A stretch of DNA of 64,000 nt from contig NZ_CP013854.1 in the NCBI RefSeq assembly GCF_001698125.1, positions 558,001 to 622,000 on the forward strand. Direction: 5' to 3'. The notes under the pieces are model-generated. The model worked only from the letters and a program-made list of their open reading frames with translations. It searched no databases and was not told where the DNA came from. Source of the DNA: Pseudonocardia sp. HH130630-07 (lineage in GTDB: Bacteria > Actinomycetota > Actinomycetes > Mycobacteriales > Pseudonocardiaceae). Position 1 is the first letter of the stretch. Each line of letters begins with the position of its first letter. The position numbers and the translations under genes are program-made. This document shows, in pieces, positions 32,764 to 41,239 of the stretch.

Positions 32764-33741
32764 TCAGCGGTTGTAGGCGGGCACCGGCCCGCGCAGGTCG
32801 GCCCCGACGGCGTCGCAGGCGGCGACGACGTCGTCCGGGAGCGGGCCGCGCTCGGCGGCGGCCACGTTGGCGTGCAGCTGCTCGACCCTCGACGCGCCGA
32901 CCAGGATCGCGCCGACGTCCTCCCGGCCGACCAGCCAGCGCAGGGCCAGCTCGGGCAGCCCGAGGCCGGCGTCGGCAGCGACCCGGGACAGCGCCTCGAC
33001 GGCCCGGAACAGGCCCTCGTTCCAGTAGCGGTCGCGGTACATCGTCGCCAGCCCGGACGAGCCGAACCGGCCGTCCGACGGCGGCGCGTCGAACGAGTGC
33101 CGCCCGGACAGCAGGCCGCCGCCCAGCGGGTTGTAGACGATGTCGAACAGGCCCGCGGTCCGGGAGAACTCGAGGTACTCCTCCTCGATCCGGCGGGCGA
33201 GCAGGTTGTAGAGCGGCTGGGAGAACGCCGGCTGCGGGGCCCCGGCCGCGAGCGCGGCGTGCCGCAGCTCGGAGATCTGCCAGGCCGCGAAGTTGGAGAC
33301 CCCCAGCGCGCCGATCGTGCCCGCGTCGGCGAGCTCGGCGATCGTCTCCAGGGTCTCCGCGACCGGCGTGGCCCGGTCCGGCTGGTGCAGGTAGTAGACG
33401 TCGAGCTTCTCGACCCCGAGCCGGCTCAGCGAGCCCTCGACGCAGGCGTGGATCGCCTTGCGCGACAGCGGTGGTGCTCCCCCGGCGTCGGGGTGCGGGA
33501 TGCCGACCTTGCTGGCCACGTCGAACCGGCCCGGCCGGGCCCGAAGCAGCTCGCCGAGGATCGGCTCGCAGCGCGACCCGGAGTAGCCGTTCGCCGTGTC
33601 GATCATGGTGATGCCGGCCTCGGCGGCCGCGTCCAGCATCGCGGCGGCGCCGTCGGCGTCGACGGTGTCGCCGATGTTCATCGTGCCCAGGACCAGGCGG
33701 GACACCGCCAGGTCGGTGCCGGGCACCTCGGTGGTCTGCAT
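32764..33741 (-). CDS. Aldo/keto reductase
   Basis: 325 residues, TIM-barrel oxidoreductase. The catalytic tetrad is visible: Asp and Tyr in MIDTANGYSGSR, Lys in VASKVGIPH and His in YYLHQPDRA. NADPH-binding residues lie in the C-terminal ALRWLVGREDVGAILVGASRVEQL. Such enzymes interconvert sugar aldehydes or lactones and alcohols. Within this operon it may reduce the aldehyde released by the aldolase or open the route by oxidising the sugar. It is 3 bp from the aldolase gene and 12 bp from the dehydrogenase gene, clearly co-transcribed. Confidence 0.9.
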   Translation of the reverse strand: MQTTEVPGTDLAVSRLVLGTMNIGDTVDADGAAAMLDAAAEAGITMIDTANGYSGSRCEPILGELLRARPGRFDVASKVGIPHPDAGGAPPLSRKAIHACVEGSLSRLGVEKLDVYYLHQPDRATPVAETLETIAELADAGTIGALGVSNFAAWQISELRHAALAAGAPQPAFSQPLYNLLARRIEEEYLEFSRTAGLFDIVYNPLGGGLLSGRHSFDAPPSDGRFGSSGLATMYRDRYWNEGLFRAVEALSRVAADAGLGLPELALRWLVGREDVGAILVGASRVEQLHANVAAAERGPLPDDVVAACDAVGADLRGPVPAYNR

Positions 33742-33753
33742 GCGCGTTCTCCC

Positions 33754-34704
33754 TCAGCCGACGGGGTGGGCGGGCGGCTCACCGCTGAGCACCCGGGTGA
33801 TGTCCGCGACGACCATCGAGCCCATCGCGGCGTTGGCGTCGTCGCTCGCGGCACCCACGTGCGGGGTGAGGACGACGTTCGGCGCGGTGAGCAGCGGGCT
33901 CCCGGCCGGTGGTTCGACGGCGAACGCGTCCACGCCCGCCCCGGCCAGGTGGCCGTCGTGCAGGGCGGCGGCCAGTGCGGCCTCGTCGACCAGGTCGCCG
34001 CGCGCGGTGTTCACCAGGTACGAGCCGGGCCGCATGGCGGCGAGCTCGGCCGCGCCGATCAGCGGTGCCCCGGAGCCGCCGGGCAGGTGCAGGGTGACGG
34101 CGTCGGCCCGGGCCAGGCACTCGTCGAGGGTGAGCAGCGGGACGCCCGCGGCCTCGGTGCCGGGCAGGAACGGGTCGTGCGCGACGACGTCCATGTCGAA
34201 GCCAGCGGCGCGGCGGGCCACGGCCCGCCCGATCCGGCCGAACCCGATCACCGCGAGGGTGCGCCCGGCGAGCTCCGGGCCGAAGAAGCGTTCCCAGCGC
34301 CCGGCCGCCGTGGAGGCGTGCGCCTGGGGGACCCGGCGGGCCAGCGAGAGCAGCAGCGCGAACGCGAGATCCGCGACGGCCCCGGTGTTCGCCCCGGGCG
34401 TGTTGACGACCGTCACGCCGCGGGCCACGGCGGCCGCGACGTCGATGTTGTCGACCCCGACGCCGTGCTTGGCCAGCACCCTCAGCTGCGGGGCGGCCCC
34501 GAGCGCCGGCGCCGTGACCTCGTCCAGCCCGACGATCGCGGCGTCGATCCCGAGCAGCAGCGGGGCCAGCTCGGCGGCGGGCAGCGGGTGCCGGTCGGTG
34601 TGCACGACCGCCTCCAGCCCGGCCTCCTTCAGCGCCGCCCACGGCGCGTCCGAGCGTGCGCCGAAGCTCGGGGTCGTGATCAGTACACGGGGCATGCGGG
34701 TCAT
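33754..34704 (-). CDS. D-isomer-specific 2-hydroxyacid dehydrogenase
   Basis: 316 residues, related to phosphoglycerate and hydroxypyruvate dehydrogenases. The NAD motif is LAVIGFGRIGRAVARR (about residues 141-156). The catalytic Arg lies in VNTARGDLVDEAALAAAL, Glu in VDAFAVEPPAG and His in LTPHVGAAS. It lacks ACT or regulatory domains, so it is not the biosynthetic SerA. It probably handles a 2-hydroxy- or 2-keto-acid intermediate such as glycerate or tartronate. The ATG at 34704 overlaps the stop of the transporter gene (ATGA); a second ATG lies at 34695. Confidence 0.9.
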   Translation of the reverse strand: MTRMPRVLITTPSFGARSDAPWAALKEAGLEAVVHTDRHPLPAAELAPLLLGIDAAIVGLDEVTAPALGAAPQLRVLAKHGVGVDNIDVAAAVARGVTVVNTPGANTGAVADLAFALLLSLARRVPQAHASTAAGRWERFFGPELAGRTLAVIGFGRIGRAVARRAAGFDMDVVAHDPFLPGTEAAGVPLLTLDECLARADAVTLHLPGGSGAPLIGAAELAAMRPGSYLVNTARGDLVDEAALAAALHDGHLAGAGVDAFAVEPPAGSPLLTAPNVVLTPHVGAASDDANAAMGSMVVADITRVLSGEPPAHPVG

Positions 34705-36131
34705 CCTCCGAAGTCCACGCCGAGCGTGTCGAGCAGCGAGTAGACGGCCAGTGCGGTGACCGCGACGCTGGAGACGACCAGCGCGACGGTGAGCAGCGGG
34801 TTGGACCGGACCCGGCGGTCCACCTCGGTGGTGCGCAGGTACCAGACGGCGACCACGACGGCGAGCAGGAACACCCCGCCGGCGATGCCGCCGATCTGCA
34901 CCATCAGCACCGGCGACTGCACCAGGAGGTACCCGAGGGCCCACACCGGCGGCATGGTCATCGTCAGGATCCGGATCCACCGCTCGCGGGCCGCCCGGTC
35001 CCGCCAGTCCAGCACACCGAGCAGCGACAGGGTGTGCGTCCAGAGCCGCGGGACGCTGGCGGTGGAGGCGACGAACGTCGAGTACAGCACCGCGACGGCG
35101 CCGACGAGGAACGCGTACATGGCCCACTCGCCGAGCGTGTCGGTGTACATCCGGGACAGCGTCGTGATCATCTCGTTCCCGGACGGGACGAGGCCCTGCG
35201 GATGCAGCACCGACGCGCCGATCACGTAGAACGACAGCGTGCAGACCGTGCACACCAGCCAGGACACGAACACGTCCAGGCGCATCACCCGCAGCCAGCC
35301 CTCGGCGCGCCGGGCGCGTTCCTCGGTGCCGTCGTCCGGGCCGGTCCAGCGGGCGTAGCCCTTCTCCAGGCACCAGTAGGAGTAGGTGGTCATCTCGTCG
35401 GCGCCGACGCCGGTGATGCCGAACATCGCGATCGCGAAGCCGAGGGTCCCGGCCGGGATCAGGAACTCGAAACCGAGGGCGAGGTCGTCGCCGCCGTAAC
35501 CGAACGGGGTGAGCGGCAGGCCCAGCGCGAGCCCGACGGTGGCCAGTGTGAACAGCACGACGGCCACGAAACAGGCCTTCTCGACCACGCTGTAGCGGTT
35601 GGTGCGCAACAGGAACAGCACGCTCGCGACGGTGATCACGGTCCAGGTGAGCAGCGACGGGAACGACAGCGGCTCACCGACGATCGGCCAGAGGATGCTC
35701 AGCGCCGCGACCGTGCCGCCGATGATGCCGCCGCGCTGCAGGATCTTCGCGCCGTCCATCAGGATCCACAGCACGTTGATCCAGCTGATCCGGCCGATCC
35801 GCGGCGGGACCTGCGCGTAGCCCTCCAGAGCGGGCTTGCCGGAGAGGATCGCCCAGCGGGCCAGCTCCATCTGCACCCACACCTTGACCGCGGTGCTGGC
35901 GACGACCAGCCACAGCAGCACGAAACCGGCCTTCGCGCCGAGCGCCGTGGTGGTGATCAGCTCACCGGACCCGACGACCGCGGCGGAGAGGATCAGCCCG
36001 GGGCCGAGATGGCGCAGGCGGCCGCCGAACGTGGTCGGCGGCGGGCGGACGTCGACCGGGTCCAGCGCGTACGGATCGGGCGAGCCGGTCCGGGCGGGGT
36101 CCGCGGTGTCGTCGGTCGTCGTCATCGACAT
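34701..36131 (-). CDS. Nramp-fold transporter lacking the usual metal-binding motifs
   Basis: 476 residues with about 11 membrane segments and the order of an Nramp (SLC11) protein. TM1 starts HLGPGLILSAAVVGSGELITT (about residues 41-61) and the TM6 region is FGITGVGADEMTTYSYW. Classical Nramp metal transporters carry DPGN in TM1 and MPH in TM6; here the equivalents are VGSGE and GADEM. Manganese or iron is therefore doubtful as a substrate, and an organic acid is conceivable given that it is the first gene of a sugar-acid operon. The start (MSMTTTDD) is the ATG at 36131. A 224-bp divergent gap with TGCGC palindromes separates it from the kinase-dehydrogenase fusion gene. Confidence 0.8.
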   Translation of the reverse strand: MSMTTTDDTADPARTGSPDPYALDPVDVRPPPTTFGGRLRHLGPGLILSAAVVGSGELITTTALGAKAGFVLLWLVVASTAVKVWVQMELARWAILSGKPALEGYAQVPPRIGRISWINVLWILMDGAKILQRGGIIGGTVAALSILWPIVGEPLSFPSLLTWTVITVASVLFLLRTNRYSVVEKACFVAVVLFTLATVGLALGLPLTPFGYGGDDLALGFEFLIPAGTLGFAIAMFGITGVGADEMTTYSYWCLEKGYARWTGPDDGTEERARRAEGWLRVMRLDVFVSWLVCTVCTLSFYVIGASVLHPQGLVPSGNEMITTLSRMYTDTLGEWAMYAFLVGAVAVLYSTFVASTASVPRLWTHTLSLLGVLDWRDRAARERWIRILTMTMPPVWALGYLLVQSPVLMVQIGGIAGGVFLLAVVVAVWYLRTTEVDRRVRSNPLLTVALVVSSVAVTALAVYSLLDTLGVDFGG

Positions 36132-36217
36132 CCCGTTCTGGTCCGTGGCGGCGGCGCCGGGGTCGGCCGCCGGAGGGTCGGTGGGCGCGAATGCGCGGCC
36201 AGAAACATGACACAGTC

Positions 36218-36232
36218 TGCGCGGTTCGCGCA
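36218..36232. promoter_or_regulatory. Candidate operator in the divergent transporter/kinase gap
   Basis: TGCGC-GGTTC-GCGCA, a perfect 5+5 palindrome with a 5-bp spacer. Related half-sites occur at 36192 (TGCGCGG) and around 36253-36285 (GTGCGCA, GCGCGCA). The same element recurs after the DeoR gene. Confidence 0.5.
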
Positions 36233-36355
36233 AGAACGCCGACCAATCCGCTCGATGTGCGCAGAAATACTCGCACGGAGCGCGCATCTCCTGCATGATG
36301 TGCACGACCGGCGCAGCGATCCGCGCCCCGCGACGACGCCCGAGGGAGGTGCCCC

Positions 36356-38677
36356 GTGACCCGTCCGCCCGTCCTCGTGCTGGCCGACGACCTCTCCGGC
36401 GCCGCCGAGACCGCGGCCGTGCTGGCCGTACCCGGCGAGCCCGCAGCGATCCTGCTGCACCTCCCCACCGAACCCACCGAACCCACCGAACCCGCCGACC
36501 CCACCGGCTCCGCCGACCCGGCTGCTCCGGGTGTCCGCGAGCGGGTCCGGCCGGCCGGTCTGACGGTCGTCGACCTGCACTGCCGGGCCGCACCCGCCGG
36601 CGTCGCCGCGGAGCGGACCCGGCGCGCGCTCGGCACCGCGGCGCCCGGCACCCACGTCTTCCTCAAGATCGACTCGCTGCTGCGGGGTGCGGTCGCCGCC
36701 GGGATCGGGGTGCTCGCCGGGCACGAGCCGGTCGTCGTCGCGGCGGCGCTCCCGGCGGCCGGGCGCACCGTGCGCGACGGCGTCGTGCACCTGGACGGCG
36801 TCCCGCTGCACCACACCGACGCGTGGCGGATGGAGCCCGGCCCGGCCCCGGCCGACCTGCGAACCGCCACCGGGCGACCGGGGGCCGCCGTGGTCGGGGT
36901 GGCGGAGCTGCGCCGCGACCCGCAGCTCGCGATCGTGCGGGCGCTGTACCGCGACGCCGTCGTGCTGTGCGACGCCGAGACCGACGCCGACCTGGACCGG
37001 ATCGCCACCGCCGCGGTGGCGGCCGGTGCCGCCACCGCGGGCTCCGGCGGGTTCGCCGCGGCACTCGGCCGGGCCACCGGCCGGCCCGGCCTCGGCGCCG
37101 GGGACCGGCCCGGCGGAACGCCGCGGCCGGTGCTCGCCGTGGTCGGCTCGGCCGAGCCGGCGGCCGCCCGCCAGGTCGCCCGGCTGCTCGCCGACGGCGC
37201 GACCGAGTTCCGGCTGCGCCCCGGTGACCCGGTGCCGACCGGCCCGGTCGCACCGGGCGTGACCGTGCTGCGACCGGACCCGGAGCTGCGGGCCGACCCG
37301 GCCGCGGTCGGCGCCGCGCTGACCGCGGCGGCGACCGCGCTCGCCGGCGGCCCCGGCGGCCCGCACCTGCTCCTCACCGGCGGCGAGACCGCCCGCCGGG
37401 TGCTCGACGCGCTGGACACCGACCGGCTCGTCCCGCTCGGCCAGGTCGCGCACGGCGCGGTCCGCAGCGCCGGCGCGGGCGGGCGGCAGGTCGTCACCCG
37501 GCCCGGCAGCTTCGGCGACGACGGCTCGCTGACCGCGATGGCCGCCGCCGTCGGCGCCCACCGGGCCGACCGCGCGACCGGCTCCGGCCGGGCCCCCGAC
37601 CATCCCCACCGGACAGACCGATCGGAAGGCAGCCGCATGACCGCCACCGTCCCCCCGCAGGTTCCCGCCGGGTCCGGCGTACCCCTCCCGACCATCGCCG
37701 TCACCATGGGCGACGCCGCCGGGATCGGACCCGAGGTGATCGTCCCGGCACTGGTGCACCCGGACGTGCTCGGCCGCTGCCGGCCCGTCGTGATCGGGGA
37801 CGCCGGGCGGCTGCGCCGGGCCGCGCAGGTGCTCGGGCACCCGGCCGAGATCGTCGCCGTCGACCGGGTGGAGGACGCCGAGCCGGGCCCCGGCCGGGTG
37901 TGCGTCCTCGGGGTCGGCGAGCTGCCCGCCGACCTGCCGTGGGGCGAGGTCTCCGCGGTGGCCGGCGAGGGCGCGTACCGCTACGTCGAGACCGCGGCCG
38001 CGCTCGCCGTCGCCGGGCGGGTGCAGGCCATCTGCACCGCACCGCTGAACAAGGAGGCCCTGCACGCCGCGGGCCACCGCTACCCCGGGCACACCGAGCT
38101 GCTCGCCCACCTCACCGGCACCGAGGAGGTGTCGATGATGCTGTCGACGCCGACGGTGAAGGTCGTGCACGTGACCACCCACATCGGCCTGATCGACGCG
38201 GTGGCCCGGATCGAGCCCGGCCTGGTCGAGCGGACCGTGCGCCGCGGGCACGACGCGCTGGTGCGCGCCGGGACCCCGGCACCGCGGATCGGCGTCTGCG
38301 GGATCAACCCGCACGCCGGGGAGAACGGCCTGTTCGGTTACGGCGAGGAGGACGAGAAGATCGTCCCCGCGCTGGAGGTGCTGCGCGCCGACGGGATCGA
38401 CGTCCGCGGCCCGCTCCCGGCCGACACCGCGTTCTTCCTGGCCGGGCGGGGCGACTACGACCTGATCGTCGCGATGTACCACGACCAGGGGCACGGGCCG
38501 GTCAAGGTGCTCGGCATCGAGAACGGCGTGAACCTCACCGTGGGGCTGCCGGTCATCCGCACCTCGGTGGACCACGGCACCGCGTTCGACATCGCCGGCA
38601 CCGGCAGGGCCGACGCCGGGTCGATGGTCGAGGCGCTGCGCCAGGCCGTGGAGCTCGCCGCCCGACCGGTAGCGTGA
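36356..38677 (+). CDS. Fused four-carbon sugar-acid kinase (DUF1537) and PdxA2-type dehydrogenase
   Basis: One uninterrupted frame of 773 residues. Residues 1 to about 420 are a DUF1537 acid-sugar kinase: VLVLADDLSGAAETAAVL at the N-terminus, VFLKIDSLLRG, and the C-terminal nucleotide region LLLTGGETARRVLDALD. From about residue 428 (MTATVPPQ) begins a complete PdxA-like 4-phosphate dehydrogenase with TMGDAAGIGPEV, HTELLAHLTG, GINPHAGENG and MYHDQGHGPVKV, including its metal-binding histidines. These are consecutive enzymes in D-threonate/D-erythronate-type catabolism: kinase, then oxidative decarboxylation to dihydroxyacetone phosphate. GGAAGG at 37625-37630 before an internal ATG (37637) could also allow a separate dehydrogenase. 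A TEPTEPTEP repeat occurs near residue 40. Confidence 0.88.
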   Translation: MTRPPVLVLADDLSGAAETAAVLAVPGEPAAILLHLPTEPTEPTEPADPTGSADPAAPGVRERVRPAGLTVVDLHCRAAPAGVAAERTRRALGTAAPGTHVFLKIDSLLRGAVAAGIGVLAGHEPVVVAAALPAAGRTVRDGVVHLDGVPLHHTDAWRMEPGPAPADLRTATGRPGAAVVGVAELRRDPQLAIVRALYRDAVVLCDAETDADLDRIATAAVAAGAATAGSGGFAAALGRATGRPGLGAGDRPGGTPRPVLAVVGSAEPAAARQVARLLADGATEFRLRPGDPVPTGPVAPGVTVLRPDPELRADPAAVGAALTAAATALAGGPGGPHLLLTGGETARRVLDALDTDRLVPLGQVAHGAVRSAGAGGRQVVTRPGSFGDDGSLTAMAAAVGAHRADRATGSGRAPDHPHRTDRSEGSRMTATVPPQVPAGSGVPLPTIAVTMGDAAGIGPEVIVPALVHPDVLGRCRPVVIGDAGRLRRAAQVLGHPAEIVAVDRVEDAEPGPGRVCVLGVGELPADLPWGEVSAVAGEGAYRYVETAAALAVAGRVQAICTAPLNKEALHAAGHRYPGHTELLAHLTGTEEVSMMLSTPTVKVVHVTTHIGLIDAVARIEPGLVERTVRRGHDALVRAGTPAPRIGVCGINPHAGENGLFGYGEEDEKIVPALEVLRADGIDVRGPLPADTAFFLAGRGDYDLIVAMYHDQGHGPVKVLGIENGVNLTVGLPVIRTSVDHGTAFDIAGTGRADAGSMVEALRQAVELAARPVA

Positions 38678-38682
38678 CGCGC

Positions 38683-39471
38683 ATGCCGCCCCGCGGATCA
38701 CGGGCCCGCCGGGACGAGATCGTCCGGCTCGCCACGACGAGTGGCCTCGCCAGCGTCGAGGAGCTCTCCCAGGTCTTCGACGTCACCGCGTCCACGATCC
38801 GGCGCGATCTCGCCCAGCTGACCGCCGAGGGGCGGCTGGCCCGCACCTACGGCGGCGCGATGGCACTGTCCGCGCATCCCGAGACGTCGCTGCGGCAGCG
38901 GATCGGTGAGGCGTTCGGCGCCAAGCGCGCGATCGCCAGGGCCGCGGCGGCGCTCGTGCGGCCCGGGGAGACCGTCCTGCTCGACGCCGGTTCGACGGTC
39001 GGGGCGCTGGCCCACGAGCTGCGCGGGATCCCCGGCCTGACCGTGGTGACCACGGGCCTGACCGCGCTCGGCGAGCTGGCCGACGCCGAGGGCGTCACCG
39101 TGCACTGCCTCGGCGGCACGCTGCGCCCGGTGAGCCAGGGCTTCGTCGGGCCGCTGGCCGAGGCCGCCCTGGAGCACCTCAGCTTCGACCGGGCCTTCCT
39201 GGGTGCGGACGGGGTCACCACCGACGGCGGTCTCTGCGAGGCCGAGCTCGCCCAGACCCGGCTGAAGGAACTGATGGCCCGCCGCGCCGCGGCGGTCTAC
39301 GTGCTGGCGCACGCGGACAAGCTGGGCCGCAGGCCGTTCCACGCCTGGGCCCGGCTCGAACCCGGCTGGACGCTGATCACCGACCCGGCCGCGGACACCG
39401 CCCAGCTCGCCGCGCTGCGCGGCACCGGTGTCGCGGTCACGGTGGCCGACACGGCCGACGGCGCCGCCTGA
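38683..39471 (+). CDS. DeoR-family transcriptional regulator
   Basis: 262 residues from the ATG at 38683 (a GTG at 38674 overlaps the fusion gene's stop and is an alternative). The N-terminal winged helix reads RRDEIVRLATTSGLASVEELSQVFDVTASTIRRDLAQLTAEGRLARTYGG, the DeoR signature. The C-terminal sugar-phosphate sensor domain has LLDAGSTVGALAHEL, VVTTGLTAL, FLGADGVTTDGGLCEAELAQ and ADKLGRRPF. It likely represses or activates the flanking sugar-acid cluster in response to a phosphorylated intermediate. Palindromes of TGCGC/GCGCA type on both sides of the kinase-regulator unit are candidate binding sites. Confidence 0.92.
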   Translation: MPPRGSRARRDEIVRLATTSGLASVEELSQVFDVTASTIRRDLAQLTAEGRLARTYGGAMALSAHPETSLRQRIGEAFGAKRAIARAAAALVRPGETVLLDAGSTVGALAHELRGIPGLTVVTTGLTALGELADAEGVTVHCLGGTLRPVSQGFVGPLAEAALEHLSFDRAFLGADGVTTDGGLCEAELAQTRLKELMARRAAAVYVLAHADKLGRRPFHAWARLEPGWTLITDPAADTAQLAALRGTGVAVTVADTADGAA

Positions 39472-39476
39472 TCATC

Positions 39477-39583
39477 TGCGCGTTTCACGCGCCCTGATCC
39501 ACTTCTGCTCGTCGGGCTCACCCACTGTGCCCACATATGCGCGCAATGCGCGACTCACATCAACTCTTGCGCACAACGCGCAA
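39477..39583. promoter_or_regulatory. Operator-like cluster upstream of the ABC transporter operon
   Basis: Three related palindromes lie in the 184-bp gap. GCGCG-TTTCA-CGCGC is at 39478-39492, TGCGCGCAATGCGCGA at 39538-39553, and TTGCGC-ACAAC-GCGCAA at 39567-39583 (perfect 6+6 arms). They match the element at 36218-36232, which argues for one regulator, probably the DeoR protein, acting at both promoters. Confidence 0.55.
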
Positions 39584-39655
39584 TCAGTGCGAACGTAGGA
39601 GCCGCCGGGTCCGGCGGTCTCCCGCCGTGACCCTCATCCGCTCCGGAGGTCGACG

Positions 39656-41239
39656 ATGACCCTTGACCGACAGGCCGGCCCGCGGCTCGACCGCCGGGCG
39701 TTCCTGCGGTGGACCGCGCTGGCCGTCGCCGGGACCGCCGCCGTCCCGCTCACCGGCTGCGCCGGCCCGACCGGCGCCCCCGGCCCCGGGACGCTCGTGC
39801 TCGGGCTCAACCGCTCGCTGGTCAGCCTGGACAACAAGCTCAACCAGTTCGACGGCGCCGTCACCGTGCAGCGCGCCGTCCGCCAGGCACTCACCCGGGT
39901 CGGCCCGGGCCTCGTCGCCCAGCCCGTGCTGGCCGACCGGTTCGTCCGCACCGGCCCGGCCGAGTGGACGGTCCGGCTGCGCGAGGGCGTCCGCTACTCC
40001 GACGGCAGCCCGGTCACCGTGACCGACGTGGACGTCGCCCTGCGCTGCTACGGCGCCGTCAACGGCGGCTTCATCGCCAGCCTGTTCCCCGAGCTGCCGA
40101 CGGTCGTCCCGGTGGACGCGCGCACGTTCCGCCTCCGGACCATGGCCCCGGTCCCGGTGCTCGACCTGCTCATGGCGAACGTCATGATCACCCCGGCGGC
40201 CGCGAACCGGCCCGAGGAACTGTCCGAGGGGGTCGGGTCCGGCCCGTTCCGGGTCGCCGAGGCGAACAGCGGGACCGGGGACTACACGCTGGTCCGCAAC
40301 GAGAACTACTGGGGACGCCCGGCCGCCCTGGACGCGGTGCAGGTCCGGTTCGTGCCCGAGGAGTCCAGCCGGGTCGTCGCGATCCGCTCCGGCGAGCTGG
40401 ACGTCATCGACAGCATCACCCCGGACTCGGCCGAGCAGCTCGCCGGGCTGCCGTCGGTCGTCCTGGACCGCTCCCCCAGCACCCGCACCAACCAGCTGTT
40501 CTACAACTTCCGCAAGCTGCCGGGGCACCCGCTGGCCGCCCCCCGGGTGCGCGAGGCGCTCAGCTACGCCGTCGACGGCGAGGCGCTGGCCCGCGACGTG
40601 CTGGTCGGCTCGGTCCAGCCCGCCCGCGGGGTGGTCGCCTCCGCGCTCACCGGCGCGGTCGAGACCGGCGGGTACCGCTACGACCCGGGCCGCTGCCGGC
40701 AGCTGCTCGACGCGGCCGGGGTCACCGACCTGGAGCTGACGATCATCTGGGAGTCCGGCGAGTTCCCGGCCGACACCTCGGTGATGGAGTCGGTCGCCGG
40801 GATGCTCGGCCGGGTCGGGGTCCGCACCCGGCTGCAGCAGTTCCAGCCAGGCGGCGACATCTCCGCCTGGCGGCAGGGCCGCGGCGGCGACTGGGACGTG
40901 CTCGGCAACGGCTTCGCCGGGCCGACCGGCGAGGCCGCGACGGTCCTGCAGGGCATGTACGGCGGGACCGCCGAGAAGGAGCGGACCCGCGACACCTACC
41001 AGGGCTACGTCGTGCCGGAGGTCGCCAGGACGCTCGACGCGGCGGCCACCGAGACCGATCCGGCCCGCCGCCAGGCCGTGCTCGACCGGGCCCAGCAGCA
41101 GATCTGGGACACCTGGCCGTGCCTGTGGGCGTTCGTCCCCGACGTCGTGCAGGCCCGGCGGGCCAGGGTGTCGGGCATCGAGCTGCTGCCCACCAACTCC
41201 TACGACCTGACCACCGTCGCGCTGGGGGCATCGGCATGA
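39656..41239 (+). CDS. ABC transporter substrate-binding lipoprotein (peptide/opine family 5)
   Basis: 527 residues. The N-terminus has a twin-arginine-like RRAFLRW, a hydrophobic stretch and the lipobox LTGC (Cys at about residue 35), so it is an exported lipoprotein. The SBP family 5 core follows: LADRFVRTGPAEWTVRLREGVRYSDGSPVT, GSGPFRVAEA, ENYWGRPAALDAV and VREALSYAVDGEALARDVL. Family 5 proteins bind peptides, nickel, opines, sugar-acid conjugates or oligosaccharides. It heads the operon with two permeases, two ATPases and a sialidase-like protein, behind the operator cluster. A GGAGGT precedes the ATG. The next gene overlaps by ATGA. Confidence 0.9.
   Translation: MTLDRQAGPRLDRRAFLRWTALAVAGTAAVPLTGCAGPTGAPGPGTLVLGLNRSLVSLDNKLNQFDGAVTVQRAVRQALTRVGPGLVAQPVLADRFVRTGPAEWTVRLREGVRYSDGSPVTVTDVDVALRCYGAVNGGFIASLFPELPTVVPVDARTFRLRTMAPVPVLDLLMANVMITPAAANRPEELSEGVGSGPFRVAEANSGTGDYTLVRNENYWGRPAALDAVQVRFVPEESSRVVAIRSGELDVIDSITPDSAEQLAGLPSVVLDRSPSTRTNQLFYNFRKLPGHPLAAPRVREALSYAVDGEALARDVLVGSVQPARGVVASALTGAVETGGYRYDPGRCRQLLDAAGVTDLELTIIWESGEFPADTSVMESVAGMLGRVGVRTRLQQFQPGGDISAWRQGRGGDWDVLGNGFAGPTGEAATVLQGMYGGTAEKERTRDTYQGYVVPEVARTLDAAATETDPARRQAVLDRAQQQIWDTWPCLWAFVPDVVQARRARVSGIELLPTNSYDLTTVALGASA

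Noticed and set aside
31978..34743. Long plus-strand open frames opposite the catabolic operon
   Set aside because: Their translations are Arg/Gly/Ala-rich without motifs, while the minus-strand genes carry complete active sites.
36460..36520. CCCACCGAA tandem repeat in the kinase gene as a CRISPR-like or mobile element
   Set aside because: It is a short in-frame coding repeat (TEPTEPTEP) without spacers.
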